NCBI GenBank assembly: GCA_934540955.1
Contig: CAKTCY010000028.1
Span: 1-26,353 of the forward strand
DNA length: 26,353 nt
DNA from: an uncultured Faecalibacterium sp.
Lineage (GTDB): Bacteria; Bacillota; Clostridia; Oscillospirales; Ruminococcaceae
Direction: 5' to 3'
The position numbers and the translations under genes are program-made. This document shows, piece by piece, positions 1-8,485 of this stretch. The notes under the pieces were generated by a model, which was not told where the DNA came from, ran no database searches, and saw only the letters and a program-made list of their open reading frames with translations. Within the stretch, counting starts at the first letter, position 1. Every line of letters starts with the position of its first letter.

Positions 1-16
1 CATAATCATACCCTCC
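1..16 (-). promoter_or_regulatory. Ribosome binding site and start codon of a gene leaving the window
   Basis: On the minus strand a GGAGGG motif (16 to 11) is followed after seven bases by ATG at 3 to 1. This is a standard Shine-Dalgarno arrangement, so a minus-strand gene probably begins at the left edge and continues outside the window. A nearer ATG at 9 to 7 is too close to the motif. Nothing can be said about the product, and I found no convincing promoter between this start and the tRNA terminator. Confidence 0.35.
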
Positions 17-105
17 AAATCTTGTTATCGGCTTACGGTCTATGACAAGGTATCGGAGTTTTGCGCCGTCCACGGGAACCTTCATTCTCAAACCCGAAGA
101 AAACG

Positions 106-149
106 AAAAATCCGAACCCTTCTCCAATCGGAAATAGGTTCGGATTTTT
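106..149 (-). terminator. Rho-independent terminator of tRNA-Tyr
   Basis: Two 13-base arms (106-118 and 137-149) pair as AAAAATCCGAACC with GGTTCGGATTTTT around an 18-base loop. On the minus strand the stem runs into a T-rich tail. It lies directly after the 3' end of the tRNA gene. Confidence 0.8.
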
Positions 150-155
150 CTTGTT

Positions 156-240
156 TGGTGGGCGCGGGTGGATTCGAACCACCGAAGCTGAAAGCAGCAG
201 ATTTACAGTCTGTCCCCATTGGCCACTCGGGAACACGCCC
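156..240 (-). tRNA. tRNA-Tyr (anticodon GTA), CCA encoded
   Basis: The minus strand folds as a class II tRNA. The acceptor arm is GGGCGTG with CGCGCCC, the discriminator is A, and an encoded CCA sits at 158 to 156. The anticodon loop CTGTAAA carries GTA, there is a short variable arm (GCT-TTC-AGC), and the T arm is GGTGG-TTCGAAT-CCACC. Length is about 85 nt including CCA, as expected for bacterial tRNA-Tyr. One oddity is that the base-27 to base-43 position of the anticodon stem is A opposite C, where E. coli and B. subtilis have G-C. A consensus promoter lies upstream and a terminator follows, so it looks like a single-gene transcription unit. Confidence 0.97.
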
Positions 241-281
241 ATATTCATTTGTTGCGCATCCGTTTGCCGGACGACTTGTTT

Positions 282-310
282 ATTTTAGCATGAGAAAGGG
301 GTTTTGTCAA
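282..310 (-). promoter_or_regulatory. Promoter of tRNA-Tyr
   Basis: Minus strand TTGACA (310-305), 17-base spacer, TAAAAT (287-282). This is a near-consensus sigma-A promoter about 40 bp upstream of the mature tRNA 5' end, as expected for a strongly expressed stable RNA. Confidence 0.85.
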
Positions 311-368
311 CTACCTTTTTCACTTTTTTTCGGCAAGGAGTATTGAAGGCAAGCTGCTGCTGTTCTGC

Positions 369-417
369 GCCCTCACCTGTCACCTGCGGTGACATTCCTC
401 CCCGGCGCGAGGAGGCT
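369..417. repeat. Diverged partial copy of the ilvC-ilvD intergenic repeat
   Basis: The order GCCCTC, GTCAC, small hairpin, GTGAC, CCTCCCC, GGAGGCT matches the left half of the element at 3116-3268. Both internal stems are kept (GTCACC/GGTGAC and CCTCC/GGAGG) although the bases between differ. No other gene or site was seen in the 311-481 gap between the tRNA promoter and the sugar transferase promoter. Confidence 0.45.
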
Positions 418-481
418 CCTGTCCCGTCCGGGAAAACCTTTATGCGGAAAAATGATTTCCGCGCTGCCGCGCTTTATCCGG

Positions 482-510
482 TTGAATTGCGTCCTGTTTT
501 ATGTTAAAAT
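482..510 (+). promoter_or_regulatory. Promoter of the sugar transferase gene
   Basis: TTGAAT (482-487), 17-base spacer, TAAAAT (505-510). A short inverted repeat TGTAAA/TTTACA (513-518 and 531-536) lies around and just after the expected start of transcription and could be an operator, although it is too short to be sure. The 5' leader would be about 40 nt. Confidence 0.7.
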
Positions 511-555
511 AATGTAAAGATTCTACACATTTTACAGGCAGGAGTGGGTCATTGC

Positions 556-1227
556 ATGGAGTCAACAATCAACGCCGCCCCGCAAATTTTTATCGACCGG
601 GAAAAGACGCTGCGCAGCCATCGGCGTTACTGGGTGCTGCGGCGTGCACAGGACATCGTATTCTCCCTGCTGGCGCTGATCCTGCTTGCGCCGCTGGCGC
701 TGCTGATCAGCCTTGCCATCGTGCTGGACAGCCCCGGAGACGGAGCCATTTTCCGGCAGCGGCGGGTAGGGCGGGACGGCAAGCTGTTCTGGCTGTATAA
801 GTTCCGCACCATGTGCCCGGACGCCGAGGAGCAGCTGAATGATTTGCTGAGCAAGAACCAGATGGACGGCCCGGTGTTCAAGATCAAGGGCGACCCCCGC
901 ATTACCCGGGTGGGGCATTTTCTGCGCAAGACCAGTCTGGACGAGCTGCCCCAACTGCTCAACGTGCTGCGGGGCGACATGAGCATCGTGGGGCCGCGCC
1001 CCGCGCTGCCCCGGGAGGTAGAGCTGTACAACGACTACCAGCGTCAGCGGCTGTACGTCACCCCCGGGCTGAGCTGCTACTGGCAGATCGCACCCCACCG
1101 CAACGAGATGAGCTTTGACGAGTGGGTAGCGCTGGATCTGAAATACATTCAGGAGCGCAGCTTCTGGGTGGACTGGAAGATCATCTTCCTCACCGTCCGC
1201 GCCATCTTCATGAAATACGGAGAGTAG
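556..1227 (+). CDS. Polyprenyl-phosphate sugar-1-phosphate transferase (bacterial sugar transferase family)
   Basis: This 223-residue protein belongs to the monotopic phosphoglycosyl transferase family (WcaJ/PglC-like catalytic domain). Such enzymes move a sugar phosphate from a nucleotide sugar onto undecaprenyl phosphate at the inner membrane face, the first step of exopolysaccharide or glycan assembly. Visible marks are one hydrophobic N-terminal segment (about 34-57), KFRTM (82-86), DPRITRVGHFLRKTSLDELPQ (113-133) and VGPRPALP (145-152). It is the short form, lacking the extra N-terminal membrane bundle of WcaJ. The ATG at 556 is chosen because AGGAG (540-544) lies 11 bases ahead; an in-frame GTG at 544 overlaps that site. 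No other glycan genes are adjacent, so the sugar and polymer cannot be inferred. Confidence 0.92.
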   Translation: MESTINAAPQIFIDREKTLRSHRRYWVLRRAQDIVFSLLALILLAPLALLISLAIVLDSPGDGAIFRQRRVGRDGKLFWLYKFRTMCPDAEEQLNDLLSKNQMDGPVFKIKGDPRITRVGHFLRKTSLDELPQLLNVLRGDMSIVGPRPALPREVELYNDYQRQRLYVTPGLSCYWQIAPHRNEMSFDEWVALDLKYIQERSFWVDWKIIFLTVRAIFMKYGE

Positions 1228-1260
1228 CACTTTTATAATGGCCTCCGCTTACGCTCTGGC

Positions 1261-1349
1261 CATATTCAGAGGAATATATCTTTTTCAAAACAAATCCGGG
1301 CAGACTGCGGTCTGCCCGGATTTGCATTTTTACAGAAAGGGTCGTAAAG
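1261..1349 (+). repeat. Conserved-flank hairpin element, copy 1 (contains the terminator of the sugar transferase)
   Basis: The element begins CATATTCAGAGGAA and ends with a 24-base block (1326-1349) finishing GGGTCGTAAAG. Between them is a strong hairpin (arms 1292-1305 and 1310-1323) followed by GCATTTTT, which should terminate plus-strand transcription from the sugar transferase gene. The element at 21360-21450 has the same flanks, with 20 of 24 bases identical in the right block, but an unrelated stem sequence. Confidence 0.6.
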
Positions 1350-1374
1350 AAACCCGACAGCTTTCCATGTATGC

Positions 1375-1418
1375 AAAAGAGGCTGCTACACAAGATCCTG
1401 TGCAGCAGCCCCTCTTTT
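1375..1418 (-). terminator. Terminator of the ilv operon
   Basis: Paired arms carry GAGGCTGCTACACA and TGTGCAGCAGCCCCTC with A/T runs on both sides. On the minus strand it lies about 10 bp after the ilvD stop. The stem core GGCTGCTGCAC is shared with the terminators at 21477-21521 and 24962-25000. Confidence 0.8.
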
Positions 1419-1427
1419 ATTGGTTTC

Positions 1428-3086
1428 TTATTTCAGCACCGCACCCAGATTTGCACTGGTGACCATGCGGGCGTAGCGGCTGAGCCAGCCGGTCTTGATG
1501 TTGGGCTCGGGCGCAACGTACTTTGCCTTGCGCTCAGCCAGCACTGCATCGCTGACCTCCAGCGTGATGGAGGCGTTGGGGATGTCGATGGTGATGGTAT
1601 CCCCTTCCTCGATCAGGCCGATGGGGCCGCCGGAGGCTGCCTCCGGGCTGACGTGGCCGATGGCGGCACCGCGGGATGCGCCGGAGAAGCGGCCGTCGGT
1701 GATAAGAGCAACCGTCTTATCCAGCTTCATGCCTGCCAGCGCAGAGGTGGGGTTGAGCATCTCCCGCATACCCGGGCCGCCCTTGGGACCCTCGTAGCGG
1801 ATGACCACCACATCGCCCGGGACGATCTTGCCTGCGTAGATGGCGGCAATGGCCTCCTCCTCGCTGTTGAACACCCGCGCCGGGCCGGAATGCTGCTGCA
1901 TCTCCGGGGCGACAGCGCTGCGCTTGACAACGCACCCGTCCGGGGCAATGTTGCCCCACAGGATCTGCAGACCGCCGGTCTCAGAGTAGGGGTTCTCGAT
2001 GGGACGGATGGCCTTTTCGTTCAGGATATGGGCGCCCTTGATGTTCTCGCCAAGGGTCTTGCCGGTAACGGTGGGCACATCCAAGTCCAGCAGGCCCTTC
2101 TTGGCCAGCTCTGCCTGTACTGCCGGGATGCCGCCCGCTGCGTACAGATCCGGCATATGGGTGGGGCCTGCCGGTGCCAGATGGCACAGGTTGGGGGTCT
2201 TGGCGCTGATCTCGTTGAACAGCTTCAGGTCGATGGGCACACCGGCCTCGTAGGCGATAGCCAGCAGGTGCAGCACCGTGTTGGTGGAGCAGCCCAGCGC
2301 CATATCGCAGGTCAGTGCGTTGCGGATAGAGCGCTCGTTGATGATCTGGCGTGCGGTGATGCCCTTGCGCACCATCTCCATCACAGCCATACCGGCGTGC
2401 TTTGCCAGCTGCAGGCGCTTGGAGTACACAGCCGGGATGGTGCCGTTGCCGGGCAGGGCGATGCCGATGGCCTCGCACAGGCAGTTCATGCTGTTGGCGG
2501 TGTACATACCGGAGCAGCTGCCGCAGCTGGGGCAGCAGTTGCAGGTGCAGTCCTCCAGCTGCTCGTCGGTGATCATACCGGCCTTATAGGCACCCACGGC
2601 CTCGAACATCTTGGAAAGGCTCACTTCCTCGCCGCCGTAGCTGCCGGCCAGCATGGGGCCGCCGGAGCAGACCACAGCGGGCACATCCATGCGCACCGCT
2701 GCCATCACCATGCCGGGCACGATCTTATCGCAGTTGGGCACCAGCACAAGGCCGTCCAGCTGGTGTGCCATCAGCATGGTCTCCACGCTGTCGCAGATCA
2801 GCTCACGGGAGGCCAGAGAGTACTTCATGCCCACATGACCCATGGCGATGCCGTCGCACACGCCGATGGCGGGGATCAGGATGGGCGTACCACCGGCCAT
2901 CTGCACACCGGCCTTGACGGCCTCGGCGATCTTATCCAGATTCATGTGTCCGGGCACGATCTCGCTGTGGGCGCTCACCACGCCGATGAGGGGGCGCTCC
3001 AGCTCCTCCGGAGTGTAGCCCAGCGCATAAAACAGGCTGCGGTTGGGCGCACGCTCCGAGCCCTTGGTCACGTTGTCACTTCTCAT
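1428..3086 (-). CDS. ilvD: Dihydroxy-acid dehydratase
   Basis: IlvD dehydrates 2,3-dihydroxy-isovalerate and 2,3-dihydroxy-3-methylvalerate to the 2-oxo acids that precede valine and isoleucine. The 552-residue length is normal. Metal and cluster ligands are visible: Asp78 (CDGIAMGH), Cys119-Asp120-Lys121 (NCDK, where Lys is carbamylated in the family) and Cys191 in [21 protein letters not shown] with the active-site serine is near the C-terminus. The first cysteine of the 2Fe-2S class is replaced by Gly-His (GHMNL, 46-50), as in the E. coli 4Fe-4S enzyme, which suggests an oxygen-sensitive cluster suited to an anaerobe. AGAGG lies seven bases before the ATG. It is the last gene of the ilv operon, separated from ilvC by a folded repeat. 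Confidence 0.97.
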   Translation of the reverse strand: MRSDNVTKGSERAPNRSLFYALGYTPEELERPLIGVVSAHSEIVPGHMNLDKIAEAVKAGVQMAGGTPILIPAIGVCDGIAMGHVGMKYSLASRELICDSVETMLMAHQLDGLVLVPNCDKIVPGMVMAAVRMDVPAVVCSGGPMLAGSYGGEEVSLSKMFEAVGAYKAGMITDEQLEDCTCNCCPSCGSCSGMYTANSMNCLCEAIGIALPGNGTIPAVYSKRLQLAKHAGMAVMEMVRKGITARQIINERSIRNALTCDMALGCSTNTVLHLLAIAYEAGVPIDLKLFNEISAKTPNLCHLAPAGPTHMPDLYAAGGIPAVQAELAKKGLLDLDVPTVTGKTLGENIKGAHILNEKAIRPIENPYSETGGLQILWGNIAPDGCVVKRSAVAPEMQQHSGPARVFNSEEEAIAAIYAGKIVPGDVVVIRYEGPKGGPGMREMLNPTSALAGMKLDKTVALITDGRFSGASRGAAIGHVSPEAASGGPIGLIEEGDTITIDIPNASITLEVSDAVLAERKAKYVAPEPNIKTGWLSRYARMVTSANLGAVLK

Positions 3087-3115
3087 TTCAGTACCTCTTT
3101 TCTACCGATAAAAAT

Positions 3116-3268
3116 GCCCTCTCGGTCAAGTCGCTCGCCCTCTCCGTCACGGCTGCGCCGTGCCACCTCCCCCAAAGTGGGAGGCTTTGGCATTGCGGAT
3201 AAGTTACCCGTTCTGCCAAGGGCTCTCCCTTTGGGAGAGCTGTCGAGCGAATGCGAGACTGAGAGGGC
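3116..3268. repeat. 153-bp intergenic repeat with terminal inverted repeats, between ilvC and ilvD
   Basis: The ends GCCCTCTCGGTC (3116-3127) and GACTGAGAGGGC (3257-3268) are inverted repeats matching at 11 of 12 positions. Inside are further pairings: CGCTCG/CGAGCG, CACGGC-TGC-GCCGTG, a CCTCCC/GGGAGG stem, and GCTCTCCC-TTT-GGGAGAGC. There is no coding content. It lies inside the ilv transcript, where the fold could act as an RNA processing or attenuation site. I recall similar GCCCTCTCCGTC-type sequences as abundant repeats in this bacterial group, but could not check this. Confidence 0.75.
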
Positions 3269-3283
3269 GAGGACGTTTTCCTC

Positions 3284-4375
<1,092 letters not shown>

Positions 4376-4402
4376 TCACCCTGAGCGGAAAAGCAATGTG
4401 AT

Positions 4403-4966
4403 TTATGCCCGTCTTGCGCCCGGCGGGGGCAGCTGGACGGAGCGCACCTCCTGCGGCGGCTTCTGGATATGCTGGTGCATCCCGCCGCGCTCCAGTGCGG
4501 TAACGCCGGTGCGGCACTGCTCAAGGATGTTGTAGCCCTCGAACATTTTTAAGAATGCGTCCAGCTTGTCCGGCCGGCCGATGAGTTCAAACACCATGCT
4601 GTCCGGGGAAAGATCAATGATCTTTGCCTTGTAGATGCAGGCGATCTCCCGCAGCTCGGTGCGGTTGTGCACGTCCGATTCCACCTTGAGCAGCAGCAGC
4701 TCCCGCTCCAGCGATTTTTCGCTGTCCAGCACGAACACCTGCCGGGTGACTTCCAGACGCTCGGTCTGCAATACCAGCTGCTGCAAAGCCTTTTCGTCGC
4801 TGGTAATGGTCACCGTGATGCGGCTGACTGCCGGGTCGTTGGTGGCGGACACCGTAAGGCTGTCGATGTTGAAGCCGCGGCGGCAGAACAGGTTGGACAC
4901 CCGGGCCAGAACGCCGCTCTGGTTGTCCACCAGCAGGCTGATGACCCTGCGCTGATCAGATTCCAT
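4403..4966 (-). CDS. ilvN: Acetolactate synthase small (regulatory) subunit
   Basis: This is the regulatory partner of IlvB, which gives the enzyme valine sensitivity and full activity. An ACT domain covers about 8-80 (RVISLLVDNQSGVLARVSNLF and the NIDSLTV strand), followed by the C-terminal ALS domain ending near 160 (CRTGVTALERG). At 187 residues it is about 20 longer than many homologues. The extra tail is Pro/Arg-rich, ends PPPGARRA, and has no recognised function. AAGGAGG precedes the ATG by ten bases, and the gene starts 15 bp after the ilvB stop, consistent with co-expression. Confidence 0.95.
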   Translation of the reverse strand: MESDQRRVISLLVDNQSGVLARVSNLFCRRGFNIDSLTVSATNDPAVSRITVTITSDEKALQQLVLQTERLEVTRQVFVLDSEKSLERELLLLKVESDVHNRTELREIACIYKAKIIDLSPDSMVFELIGRPDKLDAFLKMFEGYNILEQCRTGVTALERGGMHQHIQKPPQEVRSVQLPPPGARRA

Positions 4967-4981
4967 GATGCTGTGTCCTCC

Positions 4982-6646
4982 TTATTCCATGATGATGTCG
5001 TTGATATCGCCGCCGCCGGGGATCATGGGCAGCACCTTTTCGTCCTTGTCAATGATGCACTCGATCCAAGTGGGGCCTTTCTGCTGCAAGGCATCCGCAA
5101 AGGCTTCCTGAAACTCCGGCAGGTTGGTGCAGCGGTAGCCCTTCAGGCCAAAGCCGTCTGCCAGCTTGACAAAATCGGTCTTGCGGTGGGGGTCGGTCTG
5201 GCTGTAGCGCTTGCCGTAAAAGCTGGTCTGCCACTGGCGCACCATGCCCAGCACAGAGTTATTGAAGATGACCGTGATGATGGGCAGCTCGTAGCTGACG
5301 GCGGTACAGGCCTCGTTCAGGTTCATGTGGAAGGAGCCGTCACCGGTAAACATCACCACCCGCTGCTGGCGCCCCAGTGCCATCTGGGCACCAATGGCAG
5401 CGCCGTAGCCAAAGCCCATGGTGCCAAGGCCGCCGCTGGTGATAAAACCGCGGCTCTTGGTGTGGCGCAGATACTGCGCCGCCCACATCTGGTGCTGCCC
5501 CACGTCGGTAACGTACACGGCCTCGGGGCCGCACTGGTTGCACACCTCGCCGATGACCTGATGCGGCATCAGCCGGGTGGGGTCGGACACAGGGTGGTAA
5601 TCCTGTGCCTGCCAGCTCTGGATCGTCTTCATCCAGTCCGGGTGCTTGGCGGGCTTGATTTGGGGCAGCATGGCGTTCAGCACATAGGCTGCATCGCCCA
5701 CGATGGAAAGATCCACATCCACGTTCTTGCCCAGCTCGCTGGCGTCAATGTCGATCTGGATGATGGTGGCGTTTTTGGCAAAGGTCTTGGGGTTCAGCGC
5801 TACGCGGTCGGAAAAGCGGGTGCCCACCGCGATGAGCACATCGCACTCTGCCACCGCCCGGTTGGAGGTGTAGCAGCCGTGCATACCCAGCATTCCCAGA
5901 TTCATCGGGTCGCCGTAGGGCACAACGCCTGCGGCCATCAGGGTGTAGGTGGCGGGGATCTCCGCCTTGTGCAGCAGATCCCGCAACGGCTGGCAGCTGG
6001 CTGCGCTGCGCACACCGCCGCCAAAGTATACCAGCGGGCGCTGTGCGGCGTTGATGAGGTCTGCCGCCCAGTGCACCTGCTCCTCGTTATAGGTAGTCAC
6101 GGTGCGGATGGGCTCCGGCTGCTTGGGGGTGAACTCACACACTGCTGCGGTCACATCCTTGGGGATGTCCACCAGCACCGGGCCCTTGCGGCCGCTCTGC
6201 GCAATGCGGAAAGCTGCCCGCATGGTATCGGCCAAGTCCTCTACCCGGCGCACCGTGAAATTATGCTTTGTGATGGGCACCGTAATGCCCTCGATGTACG
6301 CTTCCTGAAAGCTGTCCCTGCCGATGCTGCTGGTGGGCACATTGCCGGTAAAGGCCACCATGGGCACCGAGTCCATATAGGCGGTGGCAATGCCGGTGAC
6401 CAGATTGGTAGCACCCGGGCCGCTGGTAGCCAGCACCACGCCGGTGCGGCCGGTGGCGCGGGCGTAGCCATCCGCGGCATGGGCTGCGCCCTGCTCGTGG
6501 GCGGTAAGCACATGGGTGATGCGGTCGGCATTCTTATACAGCTCGTCGTAAAGGTTCAGCACAGCGCCGCCGGGGTAGCCAAAAAGAGTGTCCACTCCCT
6601 GCTCGCACAGGACCTCTACAAAGATCTGAGAACCATTCAACTGCAT
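4982..6646 (-). CDS. ilvB: Acetolactate synthase large (catalytic) subunit, biosynthetic type
   Basis: This thiamine diphosphate enzyme condenses pyruvate with pyruvate or 2-oxobutyrate, the committed step of valine/leucine and isoleucine synthesis. The 554 residues include the catalytic Glu51 (AHEQGAAHAADGYARATG), an FAD/central domain, and the ThDP-Mg motif GDGSFHMNLNEA (435-446) followed by NNSVLGMVRQWQ. I place the start at 6646 (MQLNGSQIF) because AGGAG lies seven bases before it. An in-frame ATG 12 codons upstream (6682) has no good ribosome site and lies close behind the attenuator. It is the first gene of the operon, under T-box control. Confidence 0.97.
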   Translation of the reverse strand: MQLNGSQIFVEVLCEQGVDTLFGYPGGAVLNLYDELYKNADRITHVLTAHEQGAAHAADGYARATGRTGVVLATSGPGATNLVTGIATAYMDSVPMVAFTGNVPTSSIGRDSFQEAYIEGITVPITKHNFTVRRVEDLADTMRAAFRIAQSGRKGPVLVDIPKDVTAAVCEFTPKQPEPIRTVTTYNEEQVHWAADLINAAQRPLVYFGGGVRSAASCQPLRDLLHKAEIPATYTLMAAGVVPYGDPMNLGMLGMHGCYTSNRAVAECDVLIAVGTRFSDRVALNPKTFAKNATIIQIDIDASELGKNVDVDLSIVGDAAYVLNAMLPQIKPAKHPDWMKTIQSWQAQDYHPVSDPTRLMPHQVIGEVCNQCGPEAVYVTDVGQHQMWAAQYLRHTKSRGFITSGGLGTMGFGYGAAIGAQMALGRQQRVVMFTGDGSFHMNLNEACTAVSYELPIITVIFNNSVLGMVRQWQTSFYGKRYSQTDPHRKTDFVKLADGFGLKGYRCTNLPEFQEAFADALQQKGPTWIECIIDKDEKVLPMIPGGGDINDIIME

Positions 6647-6699
6647 GGTGTTGCTCCTATTCCTGTTCCACTTCTTATCCATTCCCTCAGGGAGAGCTT

Positions 6700-6752
6700 T
6701 TGAAAAAGAAAAAGAAAAAGCCCTTGTCCCCTGCTTCTTTCAAGAGACAAAG
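6700..6752 (-). terminator. T-box attenuator (intrinsic terminator)
   Basis: Minus-strand arms CTTTGTCTC (6752-6744) and GGGACAAGG (6730-6722) pair with G-T wobbles, followed by a long T-rich run (6721-6700). It sits between the conserved T-box sequence and ilvB, where the alternative terminator of a T-box switch belongs. Confidence 0.85.
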
Positions 6753-6998
6753 ACCTTGTAACATCAAGCTCTCTGCGGTACCACTCTCGTTGGCGTGCTG
6801 TGCACACCCTCTCACGGGCTTCCAACAAAGCCCTGCACGGTAACGGCTGCAACCGGCGCTGCTTACAAGGGTTTGCACCCGTTGGGCAGGCTGCTCCGGG
6901 ATGATTTTCCGCACGAAACGCTGACTGCCTTGCACCAGACGGCAGCTCTCTGAACAGTGGGGATCGTGTGGTACTTTTTCCCATCTGCGCATTTGTTG
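6700..6998 (-). ncRNA. T-box leader RNA with isoleucine specifier (AUC), controlling the ilv operon
   Basis: The roughly 300-nt leader has the standard T-box parts in order. Stem I begins near 6985 with an AAAAAGTA (AGTA loop-E) motif. Its distal part reads CAGAGAGCTGCCGTCTGGTG then CAAGGCAG. The specifier side reads GGAAAATCATCCCGGAG. The T-box proper is AGAGTGGTACCGCAG (6787-6773), followed by the attenuator. The specifier triplet is most likely AUC at 6905-6903, giving Ile, which suits an operon making isoleucine and valine. A second AUC is adjacent (6902-6900) and gives the same amino acid. By the known mechanism, uncharged tRNA-Ile should stabilise the antiterminator and allow ilvBNCD transcription. 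Confidence 0.93.
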
Positions 6999-7004
6999 AT
7001 GTAA

Positions 7005-7032
7005 ATTATACTATAAACCGGGCTTTTGTCAA
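7005..7032 (-). promoter_or_regulatory. Promoter of the ilv operon
   Basis: Minus strand TTGACA (7032-7027), 16-base spacer, TATAAT (7010-7005); both hexamers are perfect sigma-A consensus. A perfect inverted repeat TTGTC-AATC-GACAA (7026-7039) covers the -35 hexamer and could be an operator adding a second layer of control to the T-box. Confidence 0.9.
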
Positions 7033-7084
7033 TCGACAATTTGTAACCTGAATCACACCAAAGATGAAGCGTTTTTAACACCCC

Positions 7085-7113
7085 TTGCATCCCAGCCTGA
7101 ACCGCTGTATACT
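7085..7113 (+). promoter_or_regulatory. Promoter of the DUF815 ATPase gene
   Basis: TTGCAT (7085-7090), 17-base spacer, TATACT (7108-7113). It diverges from the ilv promoter, with about 50 bp between the two -35 boxes. Confidence 0.7.
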
Positions 7114-7176
7114 TTTGATATCCGCGTACCTGCGTTTTGTAGGGTATGTGCCAATGGAGAGGAAAAGGGATCACCT

Positions 7177-8394
7177 ATGAAATTAAGAGAATGGAATGCC
7201 CATCTGCATGGGCTTGTTGTGTTCCGCGCCCTGCTGAACGACCCTGTTGTGGCAAGGCTTTTAGACCTGACCGACCGCATGGAGGCCGGCAGCACCTCCT
7301 ACGGCCCGGTGTGCGATGCCGCAGCCGCCTTTGAGGCCGCGCTGTTTGAGTACACCACCAACTGGAGCAGCTACCTGAGCAATGCCGTGCTGGAGACCGA
7401 GACCATCTGCGTGCGGCAGGCCGCTGCCGGGCAGCTGGACGCGCTGCTGCAAAGCGCCTTGGACAGCGAGCTGCAGTTTTTGCAGCAGCTGTGCGGGCTG
7501 ACGCTGGACGATCTGTTCCAGACCGCCTACTCGGAGCAGGCGCAGCGGCCGGAGCTGGCGTTCCTGCCCCGGTGGCAGACCTGTGAGCTTGACCTTGCCG
7601 CCGCCTACGCCCAGCGCATGAGCGAGGTGGGCAAAAAGGGCTACGGTATGCTTGCAAAGCACCATGTATTCACGGTGGAGAACGGCCAGCTTGTGCCGGT
7701 AAAATACCCCGACCCGCAGCGCCTTTCCGAGCTGCCCGGCTACGAGAAGGAGCGGAAAAAGGTAATTGCCAACACTAAGGCGCTGCTGGCGGGGATGCCC
7801 GCCAACAATGTGCTGCTGTACGGCGATGCCGGTACCGGCAAGTCCAGCGCGGTAAAAGCCATTGCCAACGAGTTTGCGCCCGAGGGACTGCGGCTGGTGG
7901 AGGTGAAAAAGAACCAGCTGTACCAGATCCCCGACCTGATGGACAAGCTGGCGGCAAACCCGCTCAAGTTCATTTTGTTCATCGACGACCTGAGCTTTAC
8001 CGCCAACGACGACAACTTTGCCGCCCTGAAGGCTATTCTGGAGGGCAGCGTAGGCGGACGCGCCCAGAACATTGCGGTGTACGCCACCTCCAACCGCCGC
8101 CACCTCATCAAGGAGACTCTCTCGGACCGCACCGGTGATGACATCCACGAGGCCGACACCCGGCAGGAGCTGATGAGCCTTTCCGCCCGGTTCGGCCTGA
8201 CGGTCACCTTCCAGCGGCCGGAAAAAGCCCGGTTCGAGACCATTCTGGAGGAGCTGGCAAAGCAGCACAACATCCAGATGCCCACCGAGCAGCTGCTGCT
8301 CAAGGCCGAGGCCTTTGCCCTGCGTGCCGGTGGCCGCAGCCCCCGGGTGGCCAAGCAGTTCATCGAGCAATGCGAGGCCGGTGTGCAGAAGTAA
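7177..8394 (+). CDS. DUF815-family AAA+ ATPase
   Basis: This 405-residue protein has an N-terminal helical region of about 200 residues with no motif I recognise, then an AAA+ core. The Walker A motif GDAGTGKS is at 216-223, Walker B FILFIDD at 265-271, and the sensor region is VYATSNRRHLIKE. The C-terminal lid contains GGRSPRVAKQFIE. These marks match the DUF815 family of DnaA/Cdc6-like ATPases common in Firmicutes, whose substrate is unknown. The TDR and GDDIHEADTRQELMSLSARFGL stretch is typical of that family. The gene stands alone, divergent from ilv and convergent with ilvA-ridA, and ends at a shared terminator. Its function cannot be inferred from the neighbours. Confidence 0.88.
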   Translation: MKLREWNAHLHGLVVFRALLNDPVVARLLDLTDRMEAGSTSYGPVCDAAAAFEAALFEYTTNWSSYLSNAVLETETICVRQAAAGQLDALLQSALDSELQFLQQLCGLTLDDLFQTAYSEQAQRPELAFLPRWQTCELDLAAAYAQRMSEVGKKGYGMLAKHHVFTVENGQLVPVKYPDPQRLSELPGYEKERKKVIANTKALLAGMPANNVLLYGDAGTGKSSAVKAIANEFAPEGLRLVEVKKNQLYQIPDLMDKLAANPLKFILFIDDLSFTANDDNFAALKAILEGSVGGRAQNIAVYATSNRRHLIKETLSDRTGDDIHEADTRQELMSLSARFGLTVTFQRPEKARFETILEELAKQHNIQMPTEQLLLKAEAFALRAGGRSPRVAKQFIEQCEAGVQK

Positions 8395-8418
8395 AAACCG
8401 ATTTTTCGAATATTCTCC

Positions 8419-8468
8419 AAAAAAGCGGGACACCGAAGCGTCTTAGGATGCTCCGGTGTCCCGCTTTT
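8419..8468. terminator. Bidirectional terminator between the DUF815 gene and ridA
   Basis: A long stem, AAAAGCGGGACACCGAAGC with GCTCCGGTGTCCCGCTTTT, surrounds a short loop, with A-run and T-run on opposite sides. It serves the convergent genes ending at 8394 and 8486. The stem sequence GGGACACCGGAGCG is reused at 15379-15414. Confidence 0.85.
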
Positions 8469-8485
8469 GTTCTCTTATTTTTCGC

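Noticed and set aside
3116..3268. CRISPR array or second T-box in the ilvC-ilvD gap
   Set aside because: There are no direct repeats with spacers and no T-box sequence; the structure is an inverted-repeat element.
6647..6682. Upstream start for ilvB giving 12 extra residues
   Set aside because: No ribosome site precedes it, whereas the ATG at 6646 has AGGAG at the right distance.
4667..6703. 678-codon open frame on the plus strand, antisense to ilvB/ilvN
   Set aside because: Its composition has the same low-complexity antisense pattern, with no ribosome site or domain, opposite well-supported genes.
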